Shown here piece after piece: positions 26,384 to 35,502 of a stretch of DNA of 64,000 nt. The DNA is taken from contig NZ_SGXG01000001.1 of assembly GCF_004216715.1 (NCBI RefSeq), positions 3,146,501 to 3,210,500 on the forward strand. The letters are read 5' to 3'. The DNA is from Cecembia calidifontis (GTDB taxonomy: Bacteria; Bacteroidota; Bacteroidia; Cytophagales; Cyclobacteriaceae). A program made the translations under genes and the position numbers. Below the pieces are notes generated by a model. That model saw nothing but the letters and a program-made list of their open reading frames with translations. It was not told where the DNA came from and did not search any database. The number at the start of each line of letters is the position of its first letter. Within the stretch, counting starts at the first letter, position 1.

Positions 26384-29300
26384 TTAATTTAGGAATTCAT
26401 CAAATGTCAAGGATACGAAGTACATGGTACCTACAGTAGGGTTACCCCAAGCTTGACGGTATCCTGAACTGTTGAACAGGTTCTGTCCACCCAGTTTTAC
26501 GATAGACTTGATGCTTTTCAATTTGTAGCTTACCTGAGCATCCAAGGTACTGAATGCCGGCATTACAGACAGTTGCTGGGTATTGACAGCAGGCCCTACG
26601 AAAGAAGACTGCCATACAAACTCCCCTTGCCATCTCCAAGCCAAGGCAAAGCCGATGTTTTTATTGTTGATATTTCTATTGGCAAAGGTTAGGTTGGTTC
26701 TATATTCAGGGGTGTTGAATGATGGGATAAAGCCCACTTCTGCCAACTCATCCAAATTGGCCAATTTGTTGAAGGAAACGTTACCTCCTATGGTGTAGTT
26801 TTTAGGCAACTGGTAATCAGCTCCCAAAGCCCATCCATAAGATTTGATGACTTCCTCTCTGTTAACCGGCATAGAAAATACATTTCTTGTATTGGCGCTC
26901 AAGAGGTTCAATCCTAGTGCTGATGCAGGGTTTTGAGGATTGAAGTTAGCATCTTGGATCAAGACCTGACCACCGATAAAGTTCTCAAATCTGTTGTAGT
27001 AGAAGTAACCGTCTACCAAAAGTTTGTTTTTTGCGATCAAGCTTTTGTATCCGATTTCATAAGATCTTACCACTTCCGGTCTGAATCTGGTCAATTCATA
27101 GGGGGTTTTCTTATCCTGGTTGGCAGCAGCAGCATTGGCAGGAACCAACTGGGCAGCGATTTGCGGTACCAACTGTGGTACGAGTGCTGCAATGGCTGCT
27201 GGCGCTTGGTCAGGAGGAATGATTCCCTGCTGTACTTGCTGCGTTACAATTTGGGTTGCCTGCTGAATAGCCAATTGAGTTGCTTGTTGGATACTTTGCT
27301 GGTATACAGGAGAATTGGGTTGAGTATCAGCCAAAACTGCACCACCAAAGTTGGTCACTGTTGCCAAAGAGTAAACTGGATTGTTGGCAAAATTGTATCG
27401 CTGTCTGAACAACGGTAAACCACCAATCAATCTCGCCTGCGGAGTCAAAAGGTCAATGTATTGATCCTGAGTAGTCGGAATTCTGAAGCCTGTCTGATAG
27501 GAAGCTCGGAAGTTGTGCTGTCCTGCGGTGTAGACTGCTGCTACCCTTGGAGACCACTGTCCGTCAAAGTTTTCGTTTTTATCATAACGTACGGAAGCAG
27601 TAACTTTCAATTTCTCAGCTATGGTTTTGCTACCTTGAGCATATCCACCAAATTCTCTGATGCTGAATTCATTGCCGTCATCATCTGTTGCGAACAAAGT
27701 TCTTTCTGAGTTAAGTGCATAGACTCTGTAGTTAGCGCCTACCAGGAAATCAGCAAACTTGATGTCTTTAAAGGCATAGGAACCTTCTAGGTGGTATAGG
27801 TTGGTTTTGTCCACAAACCTTGCACCAACACCTTGTGCATTTCCTGGAATAGGTCTAGATCTTACGTCAGCAAGAGCTTGGTTAAACTGAGGGGTTCCTG
27901 GCAGGAATCTGCCTTGGTCCGCTACACCTCTTGCAGTGGCATGTGCCTGTGCTTCATTTTGTCCAAGGCCTCTTGCTTGCACAAAAGCTCCTACATATTC
28001 ACCGAACCACTGCTGGCTTGGTTTCCATGCTTCATTGATGCCCTGACCTGCAATGCCCACTGCATAAGAATCACCGGATCTTTCTTGAGTGGTATAGGCT
28101 CTTAAGAACCAGTTGGCACCTCTTAATTCTGCTTTATATTGTCCAATATTAAATCCAGTTATGGAATATCTGTCAGCACCTGTATAAACTGTAGTACCTG
28201 CTCCATAATTACCTTGGAAAATTGCCTCTACATTGTCATTCAATCTCCAGTGCAATGCAGCGTTCAATTTCAATGATTTGGTTCCGTAATCAGCCAGGTC
28301 TCTTTCCAAATAACCTGTTCTTGATACAAATGTCTGTGGTACTATACCCAAAGCAGCCTGAGGAAGAATTCCTGCATTCACCAAGCTTTGGGCTACACTG
28401 AACATGTTGACGTTGGTCTCATCACCGTAGATGTTTACACCATCAAATCCTGGGTTGTTTTCCCTTGTACCGTTGGCAATTCCAAATCCGTTCAATAATG
28501 ATTGGTCTCTGAAATCATTGGCCTGCCAGTCGTCTGCTCTCAGATAGTTTACATTGAATTTCATGGCCACTTTGTCAGAGAATGCAGTAGCATATCTGGC
28601 TGCAAAATCATAGAATCCAGTAGTTGGGTTGGATCTTGTGTTTTGATCCATGATACCACTCTTGATCTGGGCGGAGAAACCTTGGTACTGGAATGGATTT
28701 TTTGAATTCATCAACAAGATACCGTTGATGGCGTTTGGTCCATAAAGTGCAGATGCTGCACCGGGAAGCAATTCCACGCTTTCCAGATCCAGTTCAGAGA
28801 TACCGGCAATATTACCTACGGAGAAGTTCAAACCAGGAGCCTGGTTGTCCATACCGTCGATCAGCTGAACAGTTCTTACGTTACCATTGGCATTGAAACC
28901 TCTGGTGTTGAAAGACTGGAAGGTAAGTGATTGAGTACTCATTTCCACGCCCTTCATGTTTTTCAAACCATCATAAAAACTGGCCTGCGGAGCTTCTCTG
29001 ATAGAAATAATATCCATTCTTTCCACAGTAACGGGAGATTGAAGGACACTTTCTTCCACCCTTGAAGCAGAAACTACGATTTCCTGGCCAAGAATACTTG
29101 ACTCAGCTAAAGTAACCTGTAGGTTAGAAACATTGGATTCCGTGATCTCTATTTCCTTGGAGGAAAATCCGATCATTGAAAATACCAAGGTAAATGGAGG
29201 TGCCTGGTTGACTCTCAGGTTGAAATTACCATTAAGGTCAGTGATGGTTCCTACCACTCTACCCTTGACCACAATGTTGACCCCTACAAGGGTTTCTTTG

Positions 29301-29425
29301 GTCCTTTCTTCGGTGACTTTACCCGACACGGTAGTAGTCTGGGCAAAGGCCTCATGGCTCCCTAAGGAAACTATGACAAGCAATAATAAAACTACTTGCC
29401 ATAAACTTTTAGTAAAATTTTGCAT
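26384..29425 (-). CDS. TonB-dependent outer-membrane receptor with carboxypeptidase-like N-domain and Gln/Ala-rich insert
   Basis: 1013 aa. Signal peptide to about residue 28, CarboxypepD_reg-like domain (TVSGKVTEERTKETLVGVNI, 32-115), plug (EIVVSASRVEESVLQSPVTVERM, then LPGAASALYGPNAINGILLM, 118-250) and a 22-strand-type barrel ending in an aromatic region FVSLTFDEFLN. Residues about 705-765 form an unusual Gln- then Ala/Pro-rich stretch (QQSIQQATQLAIQQATQ; APAAIAALVPQLVPQ) inside the barrel, probably one long surface loop. No SusD-like partner is next to it, so a siderophore, vitamin or peptide ligand is as likely as a glycan. Ligand unknown. Monocistronic. Confidence 0.92.
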   Translation of the reverse strand: MQNFTKSLWQVVLLLLVIVSLGSHEAFAQTTTVSGKVTEERTKETLVGVNIVVKGRVVGTITDLNGNFNLRVNQAPPFTLVFSMIGFSSKEIEITESNVSNLQVTLAESSILGQEIVVSASRVEESVLQSPVTVERMDIISIREAPQASFYDGLKNMKGVEMSTQSLTFQSFNTRGFNANGNVRTVQLIDGMDNQAPGLNFSVGNIAGISELDLESVELLPGAASALYGPNAINGILLMNSKNPFQYQGFSAQIKSGIMDQNTRSNPTTGFYDFAARYATAFSDKVAMKFNVNYLRADDWQANDFRDQSLLNGFGIANGTRENNPGFDGVNIYGDETNVNMFSVAQSLVNAGILPQAALGIVPQTFVSRTGYLERDLADYGTKSLKLNAALHWRLNDNVEAIFQGNYGAGTTVYTGADRYSITGFNIGQYKAELRGANWFLRAYTTQERSGDSYAVGIAGQGINEAWKPSQQWFGEYVGAFVQARGLGQNEAQAHATARGVADQGRFLPGTPQFNQALADVRSRPIPGNAQGVGARFVDKTNLYHLEGSYAFKDIKFADFLVGANYRVYALNSERTLFATDDDGNEFSIREFGGYAQGSKTIAEKLKVTASVRYDKNENFDGQWSPRVAAVYTAGQHNFRASYQTGFRIPTTQDQYIDLLTPQARLIGGLPLFRQRYNFANNPVYSLATVTNFGGAVLADTQPNSPVYQQSIQQATQLAIQQATQIVTQQVQQGIIPPDQAPAAIAALVPQLVPQIAAQLVPANAAAANQDKKTPYELTRFRPEVVRSYEIGYKSLIAKNKLLVDGYFYYNRFENFIGGQVLIQDANFNPQNPASALGLNLLSANTRNVFSMPVNREEVIKSYGWALGADYQLPKNYTIGGNVSFNKLANLDELAEVGFIPSFNTPEYRTNLTFANRNINNKNIGFALAWRWQGEFVWQSSFVGPAVNTQQLSVMPAFSTLDAQVSYKLKSIKSIVKLGGQNLFNSSGYRQAWGNPTVGTMYFVSLTFDEFLN

Positions 29426-29744
29426 AAGCTATGTTGGGTTAATTGTGTTTGTTTTTTAATCCCTTCAGAATTTTCCTGAATAGCACGGAAAATTAGTTTA
29501 AAATCACAATTAATAATGAAAATGCAAAAAAAAATATCTTAAGATTTTTCAAATCTTTTTTTGAAGAATTGGAAACTGGCTCATTTTCAAAAGAAAATGG
29601 ATAAAAATGGGATAGGATTCCACTGAAAAAAGATTTGGACCGAATAAAAGACGCAAAAGAATCAATTGCGGTTTCGGTTTTAAGATTTCAAATGCCAGTT
29701 AAATTAAGCATATCCAAATTTCAGGTAAATGACCGTATTAATTC
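29426..29744. other. Intergenic region upstream of the TonB receptor gene
   Basis: About 320 bp, AT-rich, no credible ORF. It must hold the receptor's promoter on the minus strand. I could not identify a convincing operator, RNA gene or repeat. Confidence 0.45.
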
Positions 29745-29790
29745 AATAAAAAAGAGGGGAAGGACAGCCTAAAATCAGTTTCCTTCCCCC
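29745..29790 (-). terminator. Terminator downstream of gldC
   Basis: Stem GGGGAAGGA/TCCTTCCCC with a 17-base loop, followed on the minus strand by CTTTTTTATTG. About 100 bp after the gldC stop. Confidence 0.7.
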
Positions 29791-29890
29791 TTGCTCTTTG
29801 ATAGCCCTTAAGATTGACCAGGCCTTTTTATGTAAGAAACAAAAGTTCTTTTTGTGGAACTAAAAATTCTAAGTCCGGATCGACAAAGAA

Positions 29891-30235
29891 TTATTTACTC
29901 ATTTTTTTATTTTCCTCATTGACATGTCGGACAAGTCGGTCGCAAAGATCTTTCATTTCTTCAGCCATGAATTCATCTCCGGTACTATTGAGGATAGTCT
30001 GGGCCATACCTCCCAAAATGTCAATGTAGAATCTTTTCATCTCCACTACAGACATATCATCTGTCCAAAGGTCAATTCTTAAAGTGTTGTGGTTCAGGTT
30101 GTCCCATACATTTAAGCTGATGCTTTTAGTGGATTCCATTCTCTCAGCTTCCTTGTCTGTGGCATCCCATTGAATGGCTTTAGGAAGGTTGTTGTCGTCC
30201 AATTGGACTATAAATTTGATTTCAGAATTTTTCAT
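29891..30235 (-). CDS. gldC: Gliding motility protein GldC
   Basis: 114 aa, matching the Flavobacterium GldC size. Opens KNSEIKFIVQLDDNNLPKAIQW, then NHNTLRIDLWTDDMSVVEMKRFYIDILGGMAQTI and EEMKDLCDRLVRHV, the conserved GldC layout of two beta strands and two helices. Cytoplasmic; no signal peptide. GldC is associated with Bacteroidota gliding motility, though not part of the core type IX secretion channel. Other gld genes are not in this window. Divergent from the GSCFA gene across 93 bp. Confidence 0.88.
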   Translation of the reverse strand: MKNSEIKFIVQLDDNNLPKAIQWDATDKEAERMESTKSISLNVWDNLNHNTLRIDLWTDDMSVVEMKRFYIDILGGMAQTILNSTGDEFMAEEMKDLCDRLVRHVNEENKKMSK

Positions 30236-30328
30236 TGGTTTTTCAAATTTTCATCACAAAACTAGTTAAAATAAATTTTTGTCCATTTTTGTTCCCCAGT
30301 TCCCTATCTTTATTTCTATTTTTAGGTC

Positions 30329-31315
30329 ATGCATTGGACACTTTCATTTGATATTCCGGAGGGCAGACCCAAAATCAGCCATCAATCAAAGCTTTTTTCT
30401 ATAGGCTCTTGTTTTTCTACCGTGATGGGGGACAAACTGACCGAAAGGAAATTTTATGTTTTGAATAATCCTTTTGGTACCCTTTTTAATCCGATTTCAA
30501 TTGCCCAGGTGATGGAGGATTCCATTTTGGAGATGCCTGTCAATTCGGATCTTATTTTGGTGAGGGATGGGTTACACCTTTATTTTGGGATGCATTCTGA
30601 TATTGTTGCTTATTCGAAGGAATCATTGGTCAGGTTGATTCAAAAAAAACAGGCACAGGCCAAGCAGGTTCTCGAATCTGCTACGCATCTTTTGATTACT
30701 TTCGGCACCTCCTGGGTTTATGAATTTGGCAGTCAGGGACAGATTGTGGCCAATTGCCATAAGCAGCCTTCGGGTCTTTTTGAAAAGCGCTTGTTGACGC
30801 CAGATGAAATTCAAAAAGCTTTTGTCAGCTTTTTTAACCTTTTCAGGGAATTCAATTCAAAAGCCACTGTCCTGCTTACGGTCAGTCCCGTGAGACATAC
30901 CAAAGATGGGATTCCGGAAAATCAATTGAGTAAATCTATCCTTAGGTTGGCTGCCCATAATCTTTCAGAAGCTTATGACTTTGTTCATTACTTCCCAAGC
31001 TATGAAATCATGATGGATGAGCTTAGGGATTATCGTTTTTACAAAGATGACCTCATTCATCCCACTCCGCAGGCGGAAGACTATATTTGGGAACGCTTCA
31101 AACAGGCTTGGGTTGATCCCAAATCCTATCCCTTGATCCAAGAATTTGAAGGAATTAAACGTGATCTTGACCATAAGCCCTTTAATCCGGAAAGCCCATC
31201 CCATCAGAAGTTTTTGGATAACCTCCAAAAGAAATTAGACAAATACAGCAAAGATTTTGATTTCGCAAAAGAAATAGATCAATTGAGAAAGCAGACAAGG
31301 TACAGGGGTAAATAG
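30329..31315 (+). CDS. GSCFA-family protein
   Basis: 328 aa. The family name motif is visible: KLFSIGSCFSTVMGDKL (residues about 23-39), followed by NNPFGTLFNP, FGTSWVYEF, NCHKQP, VSPVRHTKDG, the DELRDYRFYKDDLIHPTPQAEDYIWERF block and a charged C-terminal coil. GSCFA proteins resemble SGNH hydrolases: GSC would be block I, the HP..A.DYIW region the catalytic Asp-His block. No signal peptide, so cytoplasmic. Biochemical function is not established. Confidence 0.92.
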   Translation: MHWTLSFDIPEGRPKISHQSKLFSIGSCFSTVMGDKLTERKFYVLNNPFGTLFNPISIAQVMEDSILEMPVNSDLILVRDGLHLYFGMHSDIVAYSKESLVRLIQKKQAQAKQVLESATHLLITFGTSWVYEFGSQGQIVANCHKQPSGLFEKRLLTPDEIQKAFVSFFNLFREFNSKATVLLTVSPVRHTKDGIPENQLSKSILRLAAHNLSEAYDFVHYFPSYEIMMDELRDYRFYKDDLIHPTPQAEDYIWERFKQAWVDPKSYPLIQEFEGIKRDLDHKPFNPESPSHQKFLDNLQKKLDKYSKDFDFAKEIDQLRKQTRYRGK

Positions 31316-31888
31316 TTATGATAAGCTCAAGCTTATCATTCCAAAAAACGATCCGGTCAATGCGCCAATAAGCAACTCTGTTCTGGTATGTCTTTTCAAC
31401 TCCAATCTGGACCATGTCGTTCCCATGGCCAATGCCATTATGAGTATTCCCATTAGGCTGGAAATACTGAATAAGCCCATTGCTGTAAAAAATGATATGG
31501 CAGCATGTAGTGAGGCCTTGATTTTAAAATTGAACAAGGCCATTACCAAAAGCATCACAAAAAAGTTGGCTATATTGTACAAGACTGTCTTTGGAAAATC
31601 CATAAAATAAATAACTCCTAATAAAATCAGGAACAACAAAATAGCAAAAGGGTAAAATCCTTTTCTCTGGTTCTGATCGGAAACATCAAAATTTGAATAG
31701 GTTCCTTTTCTTAACTTTCTCAGGTTATGGACTACAATCGGCATTGTAACCAATCCCAAGACCAAAAGGGACAATAACCATGCTGTATCAGAAGGGAGGT
31801 TTCCCATAGCCATTACAATCACATACAGGGTACCCAATACCAATGGATGGCCTGCCACGGTGAATATCCTTGCAATTTTTTGCTTCAT
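31316..31888 (-). CDS. PAP2-like membrane phosphatase family protein
   Basis: 190 aa, five or six helices. The C-terminal half carries the two PAP2 motifs in reduced form: K-A-S-L-H (SLHAAISFFTAMGLFS) and SRLELKRHTRTELLIGALTG. The first K-x6-R-P motif is not evident; the KLRKGTYSNFD loop is its likely relic. This diverged PAP2 group is common in Bacteroidota. Lipid phosphatase activity is inference. Its stop abuts the convergent GSCFA stop, and the start overlaps the SGNH hydrolase by 4 bp. Confidence 0.72.
   Translation of the reverse strand: MKQKIARIFTVAGHPLVLGTLYVIVMAMGNLPSDTAWLLSLLVLGLVTMPIVVHNLRKLRKGTYSNFDVSDQNQRKGFYPFAILLFLILLGVIYFMDFPKTVLYNIANFFVMLLVMALFNFKIKASLHAAISFFTAMGLFSISSLMGILIMALAMGTTWSRLELKRHTRTELLIGALTGSFFGMISLSLS
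31318..31339. other. Hairpin at a convergent gene end
   Basis: Arms ATGATAAGCT/AGCTTATCAT with a two-base loop, inside the last codons of the PAP2-like gene and directly after the GSCFA stop. No T-run. Confidence 0.5.
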
Positions 31889-32604
31889 AGTTTGATGCTT
31901 TCTACAACCTTCTCAGCCATTTTCTGATATCCATGATCCGAGGGATGAATCCCATCTGCCGCAAAGAATTCTTTGGGGAATTTGGGATTGATTGGTAGGT
32001 AAACCAGCTTTTTGTTTTCTTTCAACAAGGAATTGATTTCTCTGACAAGCATGATTCTGTGCCAACCCAGGAAGAATCTGATGATACCTGGGAGGGCGGG
32101 GACCTGATTTACCGGAGGAATGGAAGGGACAATGATTTTTCCAATTTTATAAGTTCGTTCAAGCAAATGGAAAAAATCTTTCAATTCTCTTCGAAATTTT
32201 GAAGGTGGAGTAAATTTGAAGCAATCATTGGCTCCAATAAGCACAATTGCTGAATGAAAACCAGAGGGAAGTTCTTGTTTCCCATGAACCAAGAGCCGTT
32301 TGAGTCTATCGGCTTTGAGGCCGTTTTTTCCCAAATTATAAACTGAAAAATCCTCCTGTAGAAGCTGATGGATTTGGTAAGCATAAGTCTTTTCTTTTCG
32401 ACTTGCTCCCACTCCCGCAGCAGTAGATTCACCAATAATCAATAGATTGGCAGTGTTTTGTTTGTTTTTTAAAGCCAGGAATTCAGAATGTGGAGGCAAC
32501 TTCCCAATTTTCTGCCTTAATTTTTTCCCATAAAAGTAAAGTAAGGGGAATATGGGAATCAGAATAACCAATTCAAAAAAGTACAATATCCTGTTTAAAA
32601 TCAT
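31885..32604 (-). CDS. SGNH/GDSL hydrolase
   Basis: 239 aa from ATG 32604 (MILNRILYFFELVILIPIF, an N-terminal membrane anchor or signal). A TTG 45 bp upstream touches the SUI1 gene but gives no sensible extension. Block I is LLIIGESTAAGVGA with serine in GES; block III is VLIGANDCF (GxND); block V is DGIHPSDHGYQKMA with the catalytic Asp-x-x-His. Likely a membrane-associated esterase or lipase. In one operon with the PAP2-like protein (4-bp overlap) and SUI1 upstream. Confidence 0.87.
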   Translation of the reverse strand: MILNRILYFFELVILIPIFPLLYFYGKKLRQKIGKLPPHSEFLALKNKQNTANLLIIGESTAAGVGASRKEKTYAYQIHQLLQEDFSVYNLGKNGLKADRLKRLLVHGKQELPSGFHSAIVLIGANDCFKFTPPSKFRRELKDFFHLLERTYKIGKIIVPSIPPVNQVPALPGIIRFFLGWHRIMLVREINSLLKENKKLVYLPINPKFPKEFFAADGIHPSDHGYQKMAEKVVESIKL

Positions 32605-32645
32605 GATTACTTGATTAGGAATGAATTGGAAAGGGGTTGAAAGAA

Positions 32646-33002
32646 TCAACCCCCTGATTTTTTTGCCTTATAGCCTTCTTGGAGCAAAACCTGAAGGACT
32701 TTGTCCCGATGGTCACCTTGTATAAGGATTTCTCCATCTTTTGCACTTCCTCCTACACCACATTTGGTTTTGAGTAATTTCCCCAGTGTTTTTAGGTCTT
32801 CATCTGAGCCTACAAAACCTTCTATAAGCGTAACCTGCTTTCCTCCTCTGGATTTTTTATCCAACATCACTTTGAGGTTTTGTTGTTGGGGGGGAAGGGT
32901 TTGTGCCTCAACCTCATCACCCAAGCTATATTCAAAATCTTCGCTGGTAGAATAGACTACTCCGTCTCTTTTCTTCCAGTCGTTATTCTTTTTTTTACTC
33001 AT
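32646..33002 (-). CDS. SUI1/eIF1-like translation factor (YciH family)
   Basis: 118 aa. A 40-residue flexible N-terminus precedes the SUI1 domain: LKVMLDKKSRGGKQVTLIEGFVGSDEDLKTLGKLLKTKCGVGGSAKDGEILIQGDH. The GGSAKDGEI segment is diagnostic. Bacterial YciH resembles eukaryotic eIF1 and affects initiation fidelity. One base separates it from the Usp gene upstream. Confidence 0.94.
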   Translation of the reverse strand: MSKKKNNDWKKRDGVVYSTSEDFEYSLGDEVEAQTLPPQQQNLKVMLDKKSRGGKQVTLIEGFVGSDEDLKTLGKLLKTKCGVGGSAKDGEILIQGDHRDKVLQVLLQEGYKAKKSGG

Positions 33003-33003
33003 T

Positions 33004-33855
33004 TTACTTTTTGGATTTCATGGTCCAAACCGGTCTTTTGGCGGCATTGACCACATCTTCAGCGATACTTCCACTCAATAAGTGAAGGAATCCAGTCCTT
33101 CCATGGGTGGCCATGGCAATCATATCCGCATCGATATCTTCGGCATATTCCAAAATACCGTCTTCTTCCGTGGAGCTATTATAGACCACCATAGAAGCTG
33201 CATTGATTTCGAAATCATCAACAAAGTCTTCCATTTTACCCATAGAAGTCCTGGTGCTTTCAAACATGCTTGGGGTATTGATTTTGACAAGATGCAACTC
33301 GGCGCCAATTGTTTCAATAGTTGTTTTTAGTCTTTTGACAACATCTGAGGGTACATCATTGAAATCACTGGCAAAAACCACCTTTTTTATTTCTTCGGGT
33401 GTAATTGGACTTTTAATGGTGATTACCGGACATGATGCATTTCTAACCACTTTCTCTGTATTGCTACCTATTAGGACCTCTTCCAGTCCTGAAGATCCTT
33501 TGCTGCCCATTACCACGATATCTGCTTTTATTTCGGCGATTTCTTTAGCAATTCCTGCAAAAGGATTACCGAAAACCATTTTGGTTTCAAATTTGAAGCC
33601 TTCGTCTTTTAGCTCGGCTTCAAATTCTGCCATTTGTCTTTTTCTTTTTTCAATGAGTTCGATCATGAAAATCTGGGTGCCTTCGCTGCTAAAAGCACCA
33701 ACTTCCCCATAAGAATTGAAACTTTGAGGGGTGGGTAATTCAATCACATGGAAAAGTTTAAGTTTATTGTGGGTTTTTTTAGCCAGCCCTTTAGCAAATT
33801 CGAATGCATAGCCTGCTTCTTCTGAAAAATCGTAGGGTACGAGAATTGTCTTCAT
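33004..33855 (-). CDS. Tandem universal stress protein (ATP-binding type)
   Basis: 283 aa, two Usp domains. The first starts KTILVPYDFSEEAGYAFEFAKGLA and has the intact ATP loop MGSKGSSGLEEVLIGSNTEKVVRNASCPVITI (G-x2-G-x9-G-S/N). The second ends IAMATHGRTGFLHLLSGSIAEDVVNAAKRPVWTM, with the equivalent G-x2-G-x9-G-S loop. Both sites look competent to bind ATP, unlike the second half of the Usp at 23.7 kb. Cytoplasmic stress protein; first gene of a probable four-gene operon (usp-SUI1-SGNH-PAP2). Confidence 0.92.
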   Translation of the reverse strand: MKTILVPYDFSEEAGYAFEFAKGLAKKTHNKLKLFHVIELPTPQSFNSYGEVGAFSSEGTQIFMIELIEKRKRQMAEFEAELKDEGFKFETKMVFGNPFAGIAKEIAEIKADIVVMGSKGSSGLEEVLIGSNTEKVVRNASCPVITIKSPITPEEIKKVVFASDFNDVPSDVVKRLKTTIETIGAELHLVKINTPSMFESTRTSMGKMEDFVDDFEINAASMVVYNSSTEEDGILEYAEDIDADMIAMATHGRTGFLHLLSGSIAEDVVNAAKRPVWTMKSKK

Positions 33856-33922
33856 GTTTATGGTTTTTGATTGATGTTGGAAAATACAAAAAATCCATCA
33901 ATACAGGTAATATGATTGGAAT

Positions 33923-34837
33923 TTATGAAAAAAATATTAGCCCGGAGCCAAAAAGAATAACCCAAAGTAGGGTGGAGATAGCCATTTTTTTAAGATAAGG
34001 GTCAAGTTCTTTGGCAACGGTTCTTGTTTGTACGGCTTTCCCGACTTTTATCATCAAGGGTAATACCAATAAGGCCAACAAACTTCCCCATGCCTGATTA
34101 GCCCAGGCAAAAGCAATGAGGGAAAGGTTACCGATTATTAGGAGCAACCAATTATAATTAACGGCTTTCTTTCTTCCTATTCTTACTGGAATGGACCGCT
34201 TCCCTGCTTTTTTATCCGATTCTATGTCACGGATGTTGTTGATGTTGAGGACTGCTGTACTGAAACAACCCAAAGAAATTGCCGGCCAGAGAATGTCCGT
34301 ACTTAATTCAAGATGGTGGAGGTAATAACTTCCTGCTACTCCCAGCAAACCGAAAAACACAAAAACAGAGATATCTCCCAAGCCAACATATCCATAGGGA
34401 TTACTTCCTGCAGTATAAGTGATCGCCGCCCAGATGGCTGCTAAGCCAAAAACCAAAAACAGCAAAAAGAGTTTGATGTCCTGTAAAGAAATATACAATA
34501 GTAAAAGACCCGAAATCAAAGAGAAAATACTTAATAAAATGATTGCTTTCTTCATTTCATCGAGCTGAATAATTCCGGACTGAACCGCACGTACAGGACC
34601 CTCCCTTTCAGAACTGTCCGCCCCATGTATACTGTCCCCATAATCGTTGGAGAGATTGGAGAGCACTTGAAGAAATATGGTGGTAAGCGCTGCCAAAACA
34701 AGCACTTCCCATTTGAAGGCCTGATGGTAAGCTGCAAGAAATGAACCCATTAAAATACTGGATAGGGCCAGGGGCAATGTTCTAAGACGAAGGGCATGAA
34801 GCCATGCCTGCTTTTTATTTTGAAGGGTTACCTGCAC
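33923..34837 (-). CDS. menA: 1,4-Dihydroxy-2-naphthoate polyprenyltransferase
   Basis: 304 aa from a GTG at 34837 (no nearer ATG; the next methionine lies inside the first helix). UbiA-superfamily prenyltransferase with nine helices. Both Asp-rich motifs are present: NLSNDYGDSIHGADSSER and NNIRDIESDKKAGKRSIPVRIG. AVQSGIIQLDEMK between them is typical of MenA rather than UbiA. It joins DHNA to a polyprenyl chain to make demethylmenaquinone at the inner membrane, downstream of MenC (10.8 kb). Confidence 0.93.
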   Translation of the reverse strand: MQVTLQNKKQAWLHALRLRTLPLALSSILMGSFLAAYHQAFKWEVLVLAALTTIFLQVLSNLSNDYGDSIHGADSSEREGPVRAVQSGIIQLDEMKKAIILLSIFSLISGLLLLYISLQDIKLFLLFLVFGLAAIWAAITYTAGSNPYGYVGLGDISVFVFFGLLGVAGSYYLHHLELSTDILWPAISLGCFSTAVLNINNIRDIESDKKAGKRSIPVRIGRKKAVNYNWLLLIIGNLSLIAFAWANQAWGSLLALLVLPLMIKVGKAVQTRTVAKELDPYLKKMAISTLLWVILFGSGLIFFS

Positions 34838-34919
34838 TTTTTATTTTTTTACAAAACTAATAAAAAACCTGCATCCCTTTCACAGGAGGCAGGCTTATAC
34901 TTATTGGGAAGTTGAGCTA

Positions 34920-35501
34920 TTAAGCAGTAACCAACTCAATGATTTCTTTGTCTGTTGGTTTTACGGATGAAGGAAAGAATTTCACCAATTCACCTTTTTC
35001 GTTGATGAAATACTTGCAAAAATTCCAACTGGGTTCCTTGTCATTCCATCCATTGAGGTCTTTGTCAGAAAGCCATCTGTACAATGGATGTTTGTCTGCT
35101 CCTTTAACGGAGATTTTATCCATCATCCGGAAAGTAACCCCATAATTTTCGGAACAAAACTGCTTAATTTCTTCATTGGTACCCGGCTCCTGACCTCCAA
35201 AATTATTTGCGGGGAAACCGATGATGAGCACTTTGTCCCCATGCATTTCATGGAGTTTTTGAAGATCGGCGTATTGAGGTGTATACCCGCATTTGGAGGC
35301 TACATTCACCAAAAGTAATTTCTTTCCTTTGAACTGGGAAAAGTCAACTTCTTCCCCGTTGATATCCTTCATTTTGAAATCGTAAAAGGATTTTTCCATA
35401 AGCAACTGCTCTAGAGTTGAGATTTTTTCAGGATTAGGCTTTTGAACACCGGAAGTGCAAGCTATCGAAATGATGGCTAAAGCAAATAAGATTTTTTTCA
35501 T
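34920..35501 (-). CDS. Glutathione peroxidase-family lipoprotein
   Basis: 193 aa. Lipoprotein signal MKKILFALAIISIACTSG with lipidated C15. The thioredoxin-fold peroxidase core has NVASKCGYTPQY (peroxidatic C71), GFPANNFGGQEPGT (Gln, Asn) and PSWNFCKYFIN (Trp), so the catalytic tetrad is complete. Cysteine rather than selenocysteine form; probably reduced by thioredoxin-like partners in the periplasm. One base separates it from the argS stop, so it is downstream in the argS transcript. Confidence 0.93.
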   Translation of the reverse strand: MKKILFALAIISIACTSGVQKPNPEKISTLEQLLMEKSFYDFKMKDINGEEVDFSQFKGKKLLLVNVASKCGYTPQYADLQKLHEMHGDKVLIIGFPANNFGGQEPGTNEEIKQFCSENYGVTFRMMDKISVKGADKHPLYRWLSDKDLNGWNDKEPSWNFCKYFINEKGELVKFFPSSVKPTDKEIIELVTA

Positions 35502-35502
35502 A

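Noticed and set aside
26933..27418. 161-aa plus-strand ORF inside the TonB receptor gene
   Set aside because: Antisense shadow of a clear receptor gene; composition rich in Cys, Ser and Leu as expected for a reverse reading of repetitive Gln/Ala codons.
29426..29744. Riboswitch upstream of the TonB receptor (for example cobalamin)
   Set aside because: I looked for a B12-box-like or other conserved core on the minus strand and saw none; the region is plain AT-rich.
26384..31315. Polysaccharide-utilisation locus (SusC/SusD)
   Set aside because: The TonB receptor has no SusD-like lipoprotein or glycoside hydrolase next to it; neighbours are gldC and GSCFA genes.
33203..33712. 169-aa plus-strand ORF opposite the universal stress protein
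   Set aside because: Serine/isoleucine-rich antisense reading of a conserved Usp gene.
31316..34837. Phage or defence island
   Set aside because: All genes here are recognisable housekeeping or membrane functions with uniform composition; no integrase, nuclease or toxin features.
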